DNA of 58,824 nt from assembly GCF_011682055.1 (NCBI RefSeq), contig NZ_JAAQOM010000028.1, forward strand, positions 1 through 58,824. Reading direction: 5' to 3'. The DNA is from Telluria antibiotica. GTDB taxonomy: Bacteria > Pseudomonadota > Gammaproteobacteria > Burkholderiales > Burkholderiaceae_D. Every line of letters begins with the position of its first letter. Within the stretch, counting starts at the first letter, position 1. The translations under genes were made by a program, and so were the position numbers. Of the stretch, positions 24,948 through 33,236 are shown piece after piece. Under the pieces are notes generated by a model. It worked only from the letters and a program-made list of their open reading frames with translations, was not told where the DNA came from and did no database searches.

Positions 24948-25498
24948 GGCGTCGCTCCCGCCAGCGGCAGCATGACCTTGGGCGCGCCCGTCGCCGCATC
25001 GCCTTGCGCACGCCAGCCGATCTTGACGACGACCGGCGCGCCGACCCGCCCGTCACAAGTCCAGTCGGGCACCCCGGTCGCATCGAGCAGCGCGGCGTCG
25101 CGGCATACGCGGATGCGCCCGCCGGGAAAAGACGCCGCCAGCGCCGTCGACACGTCGAACACGTCGAAGCGCGCGAGGTCGTCCGGATCGCAAGCCGTGT
25201 CCGCATAACACGAGGCAGCAACAGCCGGCGCGCCACTGACGGCGTCATAGTCGAGCTGGAGATAGGGATCGGCGTCGTCGGGCCGCGAGAGAACGAGGCC
25301 ATTGGCCCGCATGCGCTCGCCGAGCGACCACGCGAGCCGGGTACCGTCCGCCAGGCGCGCCGCATCACGCGCGGCACGCACGGCCAGCATCTGCAGCCCG
25401 GCCGCGCCGGCGATGCCCAGCGCGACGACGAACAACGCGACGAGCACTTCGACGAGCGTGAAGCCCGCATGAATCGCACACCCTGACTGCAACCGCAT
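24944..25498 (-). CDS. pilV: PilV-type minor pilin; first gene of the pilin operon
   Basis: A 184-residue PilV homologue. The start MRLQSGCAIHAGFTLVEVLV was chosen because GGAGGT lies 5 bp upstream. The canonical prepilin site AG|FTLVE is followed by LVALFVVALGIAGAAGLQ and the basic-acidic RAARDAARLADGTRLAWSLG typical of PilV. A cysteine pair (SCYADTACDP) lies midway. No PilY1 gene, the usual tip adhesin partner, is found in this operon. The promoter must lie in 25499-25614, downstream of nrdR, or the operon may be read through from glyA-nrdR. Confidence 0.88.
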   Translation of the reverse strand: MRLQSGCAIHAGFTLVEVLVALFVVALGIAGAAGLQMLAVRAARDAARLADGTRLAWSLGERMRANGLVLSRPDDADPYLQLDYDAVSGAPAVAASCYADTACDPDDLARFDVFDVSTALAASFPGGRIRVCRDAALLDATGVPDWTCDGRVGAPVVVKIGWRAQGDAATGAPKVMLPLAGATP

Positions 25499-25614
25499 GA
25501 CCGACCTCCAGCGCGCCGTGTTCGGAGCTGCCAAGGTAACAGTCGAGCGCAGCGAAGCCGTGTGGCGGCTCAACCGTGCAGATGCAACTAAATCGGGGAA
25601 ATATGGACGCGCAC

Positions 25615-26073
25615 TTACTTGCGCGGCTGGCCCACTTCAGCGATCGCTTCCTGGAACTCGGCCAGGTCTTCGAAGTTCTTGTAGACGGACGCGAAGCGGA
25701 TGTAAGCGATCTTGTCGAGACGCTTAAGTTCCTGCATCACGAGTTCGCCGATGTAGACGGAGTCGACCTCGCGCCTGCCGCTGGTGAGCAGTTTTTCCTC
25801 GATCGACGCGACGGCGCGGTCGATCGCCTCGGCCCCGACGGGACGCTTACGCAGCGCCAGCATCAGGCTGCCGCGCAGCTTGGACGATTCGAATTCCGTG
25901 CGGCTGCCGTTCTTCTTGACGATGATCGGCATCGACAGTTCGATGCGTTCGTACGTGGTGAACCGCTTGTCGCATTGGGCGCAGCGACGCCGGCGCCGGA
26001 TGGCGTCGCCTTCCTCGGATACGCGGGTATCGAGGACCTGGGTGTCTTCATGCTGACAGAACGGACATTTCAT
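25615..26073 (-). CDS. nrdR: Transcriptional repressor NrdR
   Basis: Zinc-ribbon and ATP-cone repressor that senses (d)ATP and shuts down ribonucleotide reductase genes. The 152-residue protein has the zinc ribbon MKCPFCQHEDTQVLDTR..RRCAQCDKRFTTYER, then the ATP-cone with VKKNGSRTEFESSKLRGSLM and the closing IRFASVYKNFEDLAEFQEAI. It follows glyA by 40 bp, the usual glyA-nrdR-rib order in beta- and gammaproteobacteria. Confidence 0.97.
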   Translation of the reverse strand: MKCPFCQHEDTQVLDTRVSEEGDAIRRRRRCAQCDKRFTTYERIELSMPIIVKKNGSRTEFESSKLRGSLMLALRKRPVGAEAIDRAVASIEEKLLTSGRREVDSVYIGELVMQELKRLDKIAYIRFASVYKNFEDLAEFQEAIAEVGQPRK

Positions 26074-26082
26074 GGGCTTGGA

Positions 26083-26105
26083 GAGGGCGCCGCACGGGCG
26101 CCCTC
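26083..26105 (-). promoter_or_regulatory. Intercistronic hairpin between glyA and nrdR
   Basis: GAGGGCGCC (26083-26091) and GGCGCCCTC (26097-26105) form a perfect 9-bp stem with a 5-base loop and no T tract. It probably partly stops transcription or protects the glyA mRNA 3' end rather than ending the operon. Confidence 0.5.
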
Positions 26106-26113
26106 ATATCGCA

Positions 26114-27361
26114 TTACGCTGCGTAGACAGGGTACTTGTCGGTCAGCTGCTTGACTTCGGCCTTGACGCGGTCGATGGTCGCGGCGTCGTGCGGGTTGTC
26201 CAGCACGTCGGCGATCAGGTGGCCGACCTTGACGGCGTCCTCCTCCTTGAAGCCGCGCGTGGTGAACGCGGGGCTGCCCAGGCGGATGCCCGACGTCACG
26301 AACGGCTTCTGCGGGTCGTTCGGGATGCCGTTCTTATTGCAGGTCATGTGCGCCTGGCCCAGGATCGCTTCCGCTTCCTTGCCGGTCAGGCCCTTCGAAC
26401 GCAGGTCGACGAGCATCACGTGCGACTCGGTACGGCCCGAGACGATCCGCAGGCCGCGTGCGGTCAGCGTGTCGGCCAGTGCCTTGGCGTTCTTGACGAC
26501 CTGCTGCTGGTACGCCTTGAATTCCGGCGTCAGCGCTTCCTTGAACGCGACGGCCTTGCCGGCGATCACGTGCATCAACGGACCGCCCTGGATGCCCGGG
26601 AAGATCGCGGAGTTGATGGCCTTCTCGTGCTCGGCCTTCATCAGGATGATGCCGCCGCGCGGGCCGCGCAGCGATTTGTGCGTCGTCGACGTGACGAAGT
26701 CGGCGTGCGGCACCGGGTTCGGGTATTCGCCCGCGGCGATCAGGCCGGCGTAGTGGGCCATGTCGACCATGAAGTAGGCGCCGACTTCCTTCGCTACGCG
26801 GGCGAAGCGCTCGAAGTCGATGCGCAGGGCAAACGCGGACGCGCCGGCGATGATCAGCTTCGGCTTGTGCTCGCGCGCCAGGCGCTCCATCTGCTCGTAG
26901 TCGATGTCTTCCTGCTCGGTCAGGCCGTAGGAGATCACGTTGAACCACTTGCCCGACATGTTCAGCGCCATGCCGTGCGTCAGGTGGCCGCCTTCGGCCA
27001 GCGACATGCCCATGATCGTGTCGCCCGGCTTCAGCATGGCGAAGAACACGCCCTGGTTCGCCTGCGAACCGGAATTCGGCTGCACGTTCGCGGCTTCCGC
27101 GCCGAACAGTTCCTTCACGCGGTCGATCGCCAGCTGCTCGGCGATGTCGACGTATTCGCAGCCGCCGTAGTAGCGCTTGCCCGGATAGCCTTCCGCGTAT
27201 TTGTTGGTCAGCTGCGAGCCCTGGGCTTGCATCACGGCCGGCGACGTGTAGTTCTCGGATGCGATCAGCTCGATGTGGTCCTGCTGGCGCTTGTTTTCCT
27301 TCTGGATGGCATCCCACAGATCCGGGTCAACCTTGGCGAGCGTGTGATCTTTTGCAAACAT
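26114..27361 (-). CDS. glyA: Serine hydroxymethyltransferase
   Basis: PLP enzyme interconverting serine and glycine with transfer of a one-carbon unit to tetrahydrofolate. At 415 residues it has normal length. Signatures are LIASENYTSPAVMQAQGSQL, NKYAEGYPGKRYYGGCE, the AHYAGLIAAG segment, and the PLP-lysine motif TSTTHKSLRGPRGG. The start MFAKDHTLAKVDPDL has GGAG 7 bp upstream. Expression is likely governed by the putative ZTP riboswitch in its leader, which fits the one-carbon role: ZTP rises when 10-formyl-tetrahydrofolate is short. Confidence 0.98.
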   Translation of the reverse strand: MFAKDHTLAKVDPDLWDAIQKENKRQQDHIELIASENYTSPAVMQAQGSQLTNKYAEGYPGKRYYGGCEYVDIAEQLAIDRVKELFGAEAANVQPNSGSQANQGVFFAMLKPGDTIMGMSLAEGGHLTHGMALNMSGKWFNVISYGLTEQEDIDYEQMERLAREHKPKLIIAGASAFALRIDFERFARVAKEVGAYFMVDMAHYAGLIAAGEYPNPVPHADFVTSTTHKSLRGPRGGIILMKAEHEKAINSAIFPGIQGGPLMHVIAGKAVAFKEALTPEFKAYQQQVVKNAKALADTLTARGLRIVSGRTESHVMLVDLRSKGLTGKEAEAILGQAHMTCNKNGIPNDPQKPFVTSGIRLGSPAFTTRGFKEEDAVKVGHLIADVLDNPHDAATIDRVKAEVKQLTDKYPVYAA

Positions 27362-27425
27362 GAAAAAACTCCAATCGATAAGAGAACCAGGCAACGGTCA
27401 GCGCTGAACGGGCGGGAGCCGGAAA

Positions 27426-27472
27426 CACACAGGGCAGCCGCGCGTCAGACGCGTACCAGTCGGTGGCTGCCC
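27426..27472 (-). terminator. Terminator-like hairpin (expression platform) in the glyA leader
   Basis: On the minus strand GGGCAGCC (27465-27472) pairs with GGCTGCCC (27432-27439), followed by TGTGTGTTT. Its 5' arm overlaps the conserved CCTGGGCA end of the upstream aptamer, so ligand binding and terminator formation would be mutually exclusive. The T tract is weak. Confidence 0.6.
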
Positions 27473-27592
27473 AGGCGAACGGCAAGTTTGAAATCTCACG
27501 TTCCCCGGTGGGAGCCCACCTTCGCCACGCACCGGCAGGCCGATCGCTCCTGATCGGACGGCAGCGCACGGTTTTCGCCAGTTACGTGAGAT
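27464..27592 (-). promoter_or_regulatory. Putative ZTP (pfl-motif) riboswitch upstream of glyA
   Basis: Aptamer for the folate-stress alarmone ZTP/ZMP. The minus strand shows, in order, the elements I know for this class: CTCACGT, AACTGGCG, a variable arm, GGTGGGCTCCCACC, GGGGAACGTGAG, and GCCGTTCGCCTGGGCA. CTCACGT pairs with ACGTGAG to close the first domain, and GGTGG pairs with CCACC. glyA is an established target of this class. A promoter lies just upstream and a terminator-like hairpin just downstream. Called from memory of the consensus; a covariance search would settle it. Confidence 0.85.
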
Positions 27593-27608
27593 GTAAATGG
27601 AACTTTCG

Positions 27609-27638
27609 ATTGTACGGGATTGTACGGTTGGCAGGCAA
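27609..27638 (-). promoter_or_regulatory. Promoter of the riboswitch-glyA transcript
   Basis: Minus-strand TTGCCT (27633-27638), 18-bp spacer, TACAAT (27609-27614). Initiation near 27602 puts the first aptamer helix about 12 nt from the 5' end. Confidence 0.6.
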
Positions 27639-27739
27639 GAAAACCGATGACGACCTGGCAAGCCCGAGGATGCGCGCCGCTCAATATAGTCATTTCGGCT
27701 ACAATCGCAAGGTTGCAACCTTGCCAGGCAAAAAATATC

Positions 27740-28489
27740 ATGATCGTTTTCATCACCGGCGCATCCGCCGGATTCGGCGCCGCCATGGCGCGTACCTTCG
27801 TCAAGAACGGCCATCAAGTAGTGCTGGCGGCGCGCCGCAAGGACCGTCTCGACGCGCTTGCGCGCGAGCTGGGCGAATCGGCCCTGCCCATCGCGATGGA
27901 CGTGACGGACAAAGCGTCGATCGAGGAAGCGCTGTCGATGCTGCCGCAGTCCTGGCGCCAGATCGACGTGCTGATCAACAATGCGGGCCTGGCCCTGAAC
28001 ACGAAGCCGGCGCACGAAGTGCCGCTGGAAGACTGGGAGACGATGATCGCGACGAACGTCCGGGGCCTCGTCACGATGACGCACGCGCTGCTGCCGTCGA
28101 TGGTCGAACGGGGCAGCGGACTCGTCATCAACATCGGCTCCGTGGCCGGCCGCACGCCGTATCCGGGCGGGAACGTGTACGGCGCCACGAAGGCGTTCGT
28201 CGAACAGTTCACCCTGAACCTGCGCGCCGACCTCGTCGGCACCGGCGTGCGCGCCACCAATATCGCGCCCGGCCTGTGCGGCGGCACGGAATTCTCGAAC
28301 GTGCGCCTGCGCGACGACGCGGCCGCGGCCAAGGTCTACGAGGGCACGCAGCCGCTGACGGCCGAGGACATCGCCGAGACCGCATACTGGATCGCGTCGC
28401 TGCCCCCGCACGTCAACATCAACCATATCGAGATGATGCCGACCTGCCAGGGCTACGGTCCCCTGAACATCAAACGCACGCAGGGCTGA
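27740..28489 (+). CDS. YdfG-type short-chain dehydrogenase (3-hydroxy acid / malonic semialdehyde reductase family)
   Basis: NADP-dependent SDR of 249 residues. The Rossmann motif FITGASAGFGAAMARTF (TGxxxGxG) is at the N-terminus and NNAG follows. The active site is INIGSVAGRTPYPGGNVYGATKAFVEQFTLNL in pieces: Ser in GSVAG, and YxxxK in YGATK. The closing region ETAYWIASLPPHVNINHIEM is characteristic of the YdfG branch, which acts on L-allo-threonine, 3-hydroxypropionate and malonic semialdehyde. It starts at MIVFITGASAG and is divergent from glyA. The in vivo substrate cannot be told from sequence. Confidence 0.9.
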   Translation: MIVFITGASAGFGAAMARTFVKNGHQVVLAARRKDRLDALARELGESALPIAMDVTDKASIEEALSMLPQSWRQIDVLINNAGLALNTKPAHEVPLEDWETMIATNVRGLVTMTHALLPSMVERGSGLVINIGSVAGRTPYPGGNVYGATKAFVEQFTLNLRADLVGTGVRATNIAPGLCGGTEFSNVRLRDDAAAAKVYEGTQPLTAEDIAETAYWIASLPPHVNINHIEMMPTCQGYGPLNIKRTQG

Positions 28490-28644
28490 ACGGCGGGCGC
28501 CCCGGCCGGGCTGGATCGGTCGACGGCCGAACGAATTGTTTTCGCTTTGTAACAGCGGCGCCCCCTTTCATGAAAAAGTGCTACAGTTGCTGGCTTGGCA
28601 TGGGGCGGTGGCACCCAAAACGTCCCACCGCCGATACCCGCGCA

Positions 28645-28664
28645 TATGTTCCCAAGCGAACATA
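28645..28664. promoter_or_regulatory. Inverted repeat upstream of the Tol-Pal cluster
   Basis: TATGTTC-CCAAGC-GAACATA, a perfect 7-bp inverted repeat with a 6-bp spacer, about 40-60 bp before ybgC. It could be a dimeric repressor site. The rest of 28490-28705 holds no gene and no clear promoter that I can define. Confidence 0.3.
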
Positions 28665-28705
28665 GAGCGGATGAACATCGCGTAAAATGTTTCCCATTTC
28701 CATTT

Positions 28706-29122
28706 ATGGCAGCTGACATGCCTTCAGTTTTCACCTGGACGGTTCGGGTCTATTACGAAGACACGGACGCCGGCGGCATCGTGTACTACGCCAATTACCT
28801 GAAGTTCTACGAACGTGCGCGCACCGAATGGCTGCGTTCGCTCGGCATCGATCAGCAAACCTTGCGCGACCGGGACGGCGCGATCTTCGTCGTGCGCAGC
28901 GCCAACATCGACTACCGCGCGTCCGCCCGCCTGGATGATGAAGTGACCCTGACGCTGAACGTGGAAAAGCTGGGCGGCGCGTCCGTGCACTTCACCCAGC
29001 AAGCCTGGCGCGGCGACACCCTGCTCTCCAGCGCCGATGTAAAAGTCGGTTGCGTCGACGCGGCCACGATGCGTCCCCGTTCCCTTCCTGACGTCGCCGC
29101 TGCTAAAATGCGTGCCGCGTGA
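28706..29122 (+). CDS. ybgC: Tol-Pal-associated acyl-CoA thioesterase
   Basis: Hot-dog-fold thioesterase that is the first gene of the Tol-Pal cluster in proteobacteria. FTWTVRVYYEDTDAGGIVYY carries the catalytic Asp of the 4-hydroxybenzoyl-CoA thioesterase group, followed by ANYLKFYERARTEWLRSLGI. At about 138 residues it has family length. Two in-phase ATGs (28706 and 28718) are plausible starts and neither has a clear Shine-Dalgarno sequence. It ends 28 bp before tolQ. Confidence 0.93.
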   Translation: MAADMPSVFTWTVRVYYEDTDAGGIVYYANYLKFYERARTEWLRSLGIDQQTLRDRDGAIFVVRSANIDYRASARLDDEVTLTLNVEKLGGASVHFTQQAWRGDTLLSSADVKVGCVDAATMRPRSLPDVAAAKMRAA

Positions 29123-29150
29123 TAATTCATTTGACCAAATATTATTTCCA

Positions 29151-29834
29151 ATGAACGCAGTCCAAGACCTCTCCTTCATTGAACTGATCCGCCATGCCCA
29201 CGTGCTGGTGCAGTTGCTGATGGCCCTGCTGTTCGCGATTTCCCTGATGAGCTGGACGTACATCTTCCGCAAGCTGTTCGCGATCCGCGCCGCGCGGCGC
29301 CAGACGGAACAGTTCGAGCGCAGCTTCTGGGCCGGCGGCAACCTGCACACCTTGCACCAGAGCGCCAGCAGCCAGCGCGACCAGAGCGGCCCGCTGGCCC
29401 GCATCTTCGAAGCGGGCATGGGCGAGTTCATCAAGGGCAAGCAGGCATCGCGCGACGCGCTGGACGTCGGCGCCGTGCTGGACGGCGCCCGCCGCGCCAT
29501 GCGCGCCGCCTTCCACCGCGAACTGGACCAGCTGGACACGCACCTGAACTTCCTCGCGTCCGTCGGTTCCGTCTCACCGTACATCGGCCTGCTGGGCACC
29601 GTGTGGGGCATCATGAACGCGTTCCGCGGCCTGGCCAACGTGCAGCAGGCGACGCTGGCGACGGTCGCGCCGGGCATCGCGGAAGCGCTGATCGCCACCG
29701 CCATCGGCCTGTTCGCGGCCATTCCCGCCGTCGTGGCGTACAACCGCTTCACGCACGACATCGACCGCCTCGCGATCCGCTTCGAAAGCTTCGTCGAGGA
29801 ATTCTCGAACATCCTGCAGCGCCAGTCGCGCTGA
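29151..29834 (+). CDS. tolQ: Tol-Pal system proton channel subunit TolQ
   Basis: Inner-membrane subunit homologous to ExbB and MotA. With TolR it uses the proton motive force to energise TolA during outer-membrane constriction at division. 227 residues with three membrane helices: VLVQLLMALLFAISLMSWTY, FLASVGSVSPYIGLLGTVWG, and LIATAIGLFAAIPAVVAYN. The last two carry the conserved Thr and Pro residues of the proton path. The start MNAVQDLSFIELI fits the family; an ATG 39 bp earlier overlaps ybgC. Confidence 0.97.
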   Translation: MNAVQDLSFIELIRHAHVLVQLLMALLFAISLMSWTYIFRKLFAIRAARRQTEQFERSFWAGGNLHTLHQSASSQRDQSGPLARIFEAGMGEFIKGKQASRDALDVGAVLDGARRAMRAAFHRELDQLDTHLNFLASVGSVSPYIGLLGTVWGIMNAFRGLANVQQATLATVAPGIAEALIATAIGLFAAIPAVVAYNRFTHDIDRLAIRFESFVEEFSNILQRQSR

Positions 29835-29854
29835 TCGCCGCAAGAGGATTCGAC

Positions 29855-30283
29855 ATGGCCTTCAACAGCAGCCTGCGGGGCAGCCGGCGCAAGCTCAAGT
29901 CCGAGATCAACGTCGTGCCGTACATCGACGTGATGCTGGTGCTGCTCATCATCTTCATGGCAGTGCCGCCGACGCAGAACCCCAGCGAGATCAAGCTCCC
30001 GAGCGCCGAGCGCTCCACGCAGCCGCCGGACGACTACATCCAGATCGCGATCAAGGACAACGCCCAGCTGCAGATCGGCATCACGGGCAAGAACCCCCAA
30101 CCGCTGGAAAACGTGGACAGCCGCAGCACTCTCGTCACGCGCCTGCGCGACATCCACGCCGAGCATCCGGATTATCCGGTCTTGATTGCGGGCGACCGCG
30201 ACAGCAAATACGACGACGTCATCCAGCTGATTTCGGAAGCCAAGAAGATGGGTATCAACCGCGTCGGCCTGGCCACGAAGTGA
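29855..30283 (+). CDS. tolR: Tol-Pal system protein TolR
   Basis: Single-pass inner-membrane partner of TolQ. SEINVVPYIDVMLVLLIIFM contains the essential Asp of the transmembrane helix. The periplasmic domain runs to GINRVGLATK and includes VLIAGDRDSKYDDVIQLI, typical of ExbD/TolR. 142 residues. AGAGGA lies 7 bp upstream of the start. Separated from tolQ by 20 bp and from tolA by 10 bp. Confidence 0.97.
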   Translation: MAFNSSLRGSRRKLKSEINVVPYIDVMLVLLIIFMAVPPTQNPSEIKLPSAERSTQPPDDYIQIAIKDNAQLQIGITGKNPQPLENVDSRSTLVTRLRDIHAEHPDYPVLIAGDRDSKYDDVIQLISEAKKMGINRVGLATK

Positions 30284-30293
30284 AGAAGAACTG

Positions 30294-31265
30294 ATGTCAG
30301 CAACGAAGCACAACAACATCGGCAACGGCTCGCCTTACGAAGTGCCGCCTGAACCGAACCGCTGGCCGGCCATCGGCCTCGCGGTGGGTGTGCACGCCCT
30401 GTTGCTGGCCTTCCTGTGGATCGGCATCAGCTGGCAGAACAACACGCCCATCGCCGTCGAGGCGGAAATCTGGGACGTGACGACGCAGACCGCCGCCCCG
30501 GCCCCGACACCCGCCCCCGAGCCCGAACCGGAGCCGGAGACCCCGCCGCCGCAGCCCGCGCCGAAGGCCGCCCTCCCGCCGCCGCCCGTCGTCGAACAGC
30601 CGCAGCCGAAGCAGCCCGACATCGCCCTCGAGCGCGAGAAGAAGCGCAAGGAAGAACTGAAACGCAAGCAGGCCGAGGAAGAGCGCGAACGCGAGCTCGA
30701 GCAGAAACGCGCGGACGACAAGAAAGCGAAGGCGCTCGCCGAGAAGAAGGAACGCGAACTCGAAGAAAAGAAGGCAAAGGCCGAGGCTGAAAAGAAAGAA
30801 GCCGAGAAGAAGAAAAAAGACGAAGCGGAAAAGAAAAAGAAAGAGGACGCAGAGAAGAAGAAAAAGGCCGCCGAGGAACAGAAGAAACTCGACGCCGCGC
30901 GCGACGCCGAGATGCGCCGCATCACGGGCGCGGCCGGCAATCCGACCAGCACCGGCAAGGCCGAGAAATCGACGGCGCCGCGCAGCGACCCGGGCTATTC
31001 CGCGGCCATCACCGCGAAGGTCAAGGGCAATACGTCGTACGCGGGCAGCCTCGACGAGCCGGGCAATCCGACGGCGACGTTCCGCGTCGAACAGCTGCCC
31101 ACGGGCGAGATCATTTCGGTCAAGAAAATCAAGAGCAGCGGCGTGCCGTCATTCGACGACGCGGTCGAAAAAGGCATCAACAAATCGTCCCCACTGCCCA
31201 AGAAGAAAGATGGTACGGTAGAGCGATCCCTTGTGATCGAGTTCCATATGAAGGACCTGCAGTGA
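30294..31265 (+). CDS. tolA: Tol-Pal system protein TolA
   Basis: Periplasm-spanning protein that couples TolQR to TolB-Pal. A transmembrane helix (about residues 28-46, VGVHALLLAFLWIGIS) is followed by a Pro-rich stretch and a long Lys/Glu/Ala coiled coil (about 105-205, KKRKEELKRKQAEEERERE onward). A TonB-like C-terminal domain (about 230-323) contains PTATFRVEQLPTGEIISV and FDDAVEKGINKSSPLPKK. 323 residues; low sequence conservation in the coil is normal. Confidence 0.95.
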   Translation: MSATKHNNIGNGSPYEVPPEPNRWPAIGLAVGVHALLLAFLWIGISWQNNTPIAVEAEIWDVTTQTAAPAPTPAPEPEPEPETPPPQPAPKAALPPPPVVEQPQPKQPDIALEREKKRKEELKRKQAEEERERELEQKRADDKKAKALAEKKERELEEKKAKAEAEKKEAEKKKKDEAEKKKKEDAEKKKKAAEEQKKLDAARDAEMRRITGAAGNPTSTGKAEKSTAPRSDPGYSAAITAKVKGNTSYAGSLDEPGNPTATFRVEQLPTGEIISVKKIKSSGVPSFDDAVEKGINKSSPLPKKKDGTVERSLVIEFHMKDLQ

Positions 31266-31299
31266 TCGCGTCCCGACTCTAACCATTGCTGAGAGAAAC

Positions 31300-32565
31300 A
31301 TGAAGAAACTACATACCCTGCTGTTTTCGGCCTCCCTCCTGATGGGCGTGGCCGCACATGCCCAGCTGAAAGTCGAAATCGCCGGCGTGGGCAGCAACCA
31401 GATCCCGGTCGCGGTCGCGGCATTCGCCGACGAATCCGTCGCACCCGACCAGGTTTCCGCGATCATCCGCGCCGACCTCGAACGCAGCGGCGTGTTTCGC
31501 GTCATCGACGCGCGCCAGACCATTTCCGACACGGCCAACGTCGACCTCGCCGCATTCAAGGCGAGCGGCGCCGATGCGCTCGTCGTGGGCTCCGTGCAGC
31601 GTCTCGCGGACGGCCGCTTCCAGGTGCGCTACAAGCTGATGGACACCGTCAAGCAGGCGCAGCTGTCGCAACTGTCGGACGCCGTCAGCGCGCGCAACAC
31701 GCGCCTGGAAGGTCACCGCATCGCCGACGACATCTACGAAAAGCTGACGGGCGTGCGCGGCATCTTCTCGACCCGCATCACGTACGTGAAGCAGGACCCC
31801 GCCGCGCGCGACTACAAGCTCGTCGTGGCCGATGCGGACGGCGAAGGCGAACAGGTCGCCGCGCACGGCCGCGAGCCGATCATCTCGCCGTCGTGGTCGC
31901 CGGACGGCACGAAGGTCGCGTACGTCTCGTTCGAACTGCGCAAGCCGGTGATCTATGTGCAGAACCTCGTGACCGGGCAGCGCACGATCGTGGCCAACGA
32001 AAAGGGCAACAACTCCGCGCCGGCCTGGTCGCCGGACGGCACGAAGCTCGCGCTCGCCCTGTCGAAGACGGGCAATACGCAGGTCTGGATCGTGAACGCG
32101 GACGGCAGCGGCCTGCGCCGCGTGTCGAACAGCAGCGGCATCGACACCGAGCCGCAATTCTCCGGCGACGGCCAGTCGATTTACTTCACCAGCGACCGCA
32201 GCGGCGGCCCGCAGATCTACAAGATGGGCGTGAACGGTGGCCAGGCTACCCGCGTCACGTTCCACGGCAACTACAACATCAGCCCTCGTATCTCCCCGGA
32301 CGGCAAGACGCTGGCCTGGATTTCGCAACGCGATGGGGGTTTTTCCCTGTATGCGATGGACCTGGCCTCCGGTCAGGAACAACGCTTGGCCGATGGGGCC
32401 ACCGAACCGAGTTTTTCGCCGAACGGCAAGTACATCATGTATGCGACGAGGGGTGGCGGGCGTACCGCGTTGGCCGTTGTGTCGGTCGACGGACGCGTCA
32501 AGCAGCGCTTGAGCACCCAAGCGGGAAACATTCGGGAGCCCAGCTGGGGCCCGTTTATGAAGTAA
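31300..32565 (+). CDS. tolB: Tol-Pal system periplasmic beta-propeller TolB
   Basis: Periplasmic protein that shuttles between Pal and TolA. The signal peptide (MKKLHTLLFSASLLMGVAAHA) is followed by an N-terminal alpha/beta domain (QIPVAVAAFADESV) and a six-bladed propeller with repeated WSPDG motifs (SPSWSPDGTKVAYVSF, APAWSPDGTKLALAL). It ends REPSWGPFMK. 421 residues. GAGAG lies upstream of the ATG and tolA is 34 bp away. Confidence 0.97.
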   Translation: MKKLHTLLFSASLLMGVAAHAQLKVEIAGVGSNQIPVAVAAFADESVAPDQVSAIIRADLERSGVFRVIDARQTISDTANVDLAAFKASGADALVVGSVQRLADGRFQVRYKLMDTVKQAQLSQLSDAVSARNTRLEGHRIADDIYEKLTGVRGIFSTRITYVKQDPAARDYKLVVADADGEGEQVAAHGREPIISPSWSPDGTKVAYVSFELRKPVIYVQNLVTGQRTIVANEKGNNSAPAWSPDGTKLALALSKTGNTQVWIVNADGSGLRRVSNSSGIDTEPQFSGDGQSIYFTSDRSGGPQIYKMGVNGGQATRVTFHGNYNISPRISPDGKTLAWISQRDGGFSLYAMDLASGQEQRLADGATEPSFSPNGKYIMYATRGGGRTALAVVSVDGRVKQRLSTQAGNIREPSWGPFMK

Positions 32566-32589
32566 ATCTTTTTGACCAGGAGAAAAACC

Positions 32590-33117
32590 ATGCGTAATGT
32601 AAAAAGTGTAGCGTTCATCGTTGCCGCTGCTGCCATGCTGTCGGCATGCTCGTCGACCAAACTGGCTGAACCGGCACCCGTCGTCGAAAAACCGGTCGCA
32701 CAAGTCGCGACGCCGCCGGCCGACACCCGTGAAATCCGTCCGGTCGAAACGGGCAACGTCGATCCGCTGAACGACCCGAAAGGCGTCCTGGCGAACCGCA
32801 GCGTGTACTTCGACTTCGACAGCTACGCCGTGCGCGACGATGGCAAGGCAGTCGTCGAGAACCACTCGGCCTACCTGACCAAGAACAAGCAGCGCAAGGT
32901 CCTGATTCAAGGTAACACCGACGAACGCGGCGGCACCGAGTACAACCTGGCCCTGGGCCAGAAGCGTGCCGAAGCCGTGCGCAAGTCGATGGCCGCCCTG
33001 GGCGTGTCGGACAGCCAGATGGAAGCTGTCTCGCTGGGCAAGGAAAAGCCGAAGGCCACCGGCCACGACGAAGCTGCCTGGGCTGAAAACCGCCGCGCCG
33101 ACATCGTCTACCAATAA
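32590..33117 (+). CDS. pal: Peptidoglycan-associated lipoprotein Pal
   Basis: Outer-membrane lipoprotein that links the membrane to peptidoglycan. The lipobox is LSACSST. The OmpA-type domain begins NRSVYFDFDSYAVRDDG and includes IQGNTDERGGTEYNLALGQ with the diaminopimelate-binding Asp and Arg, and ENRRADIVYQ at the end. 175 residues. AGGAG lies 6 bp upstream of the chosen ATG; an earlier in-phase ATG at 32572 lacks this. Confidence 0.97.
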   Translation: MRNVKSVAFIVAAAAMLSACSSTKLAEPAPVVEKPVAQVATPPADTREIRPVETGNVDPLNDPKGVLANRSVYFDFDSYAVRDDGKAVVENHSAYLTKNKQRKVLIQGNTDERGGTEYNLALGQKRAEAVRKSMAALGVSDSQMEAVSLGKEKPKATGHDEAAWAENRRADIVYQ

Positions 33118-33159
33118 TCGAGGCGCTGTCGCCGCTGTCGAGGACAGTACGTTGACAGC

Positions 33160-33200
33160 GGGGCGGGATGCGGTGCAGACTGCATCCCGCCCCGTTTCCA
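33160..33200 (+). terminator. Strong hairpin between pal and cpoB
   Basis: GGGGCGGGATGC (33160-33171) pairs perfectly with GCATCCCGCCCC (33182-33193), followed by GTTTCCATTTG. The T tract is imperfect, so partial termination that lowers cpoB relative to pal is likely. Confidence 0.7.
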
Positions 33201-33236
33201 TTTGGATTTGTAAGTTTTCAGAGGTCTAGAAAAGTC

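Noticed and set aside
30650..30900. The Lys/Glu repeat region of tolA as a tandem repeat of interest
   Set aside because: It is the normal TolA coiled coil.
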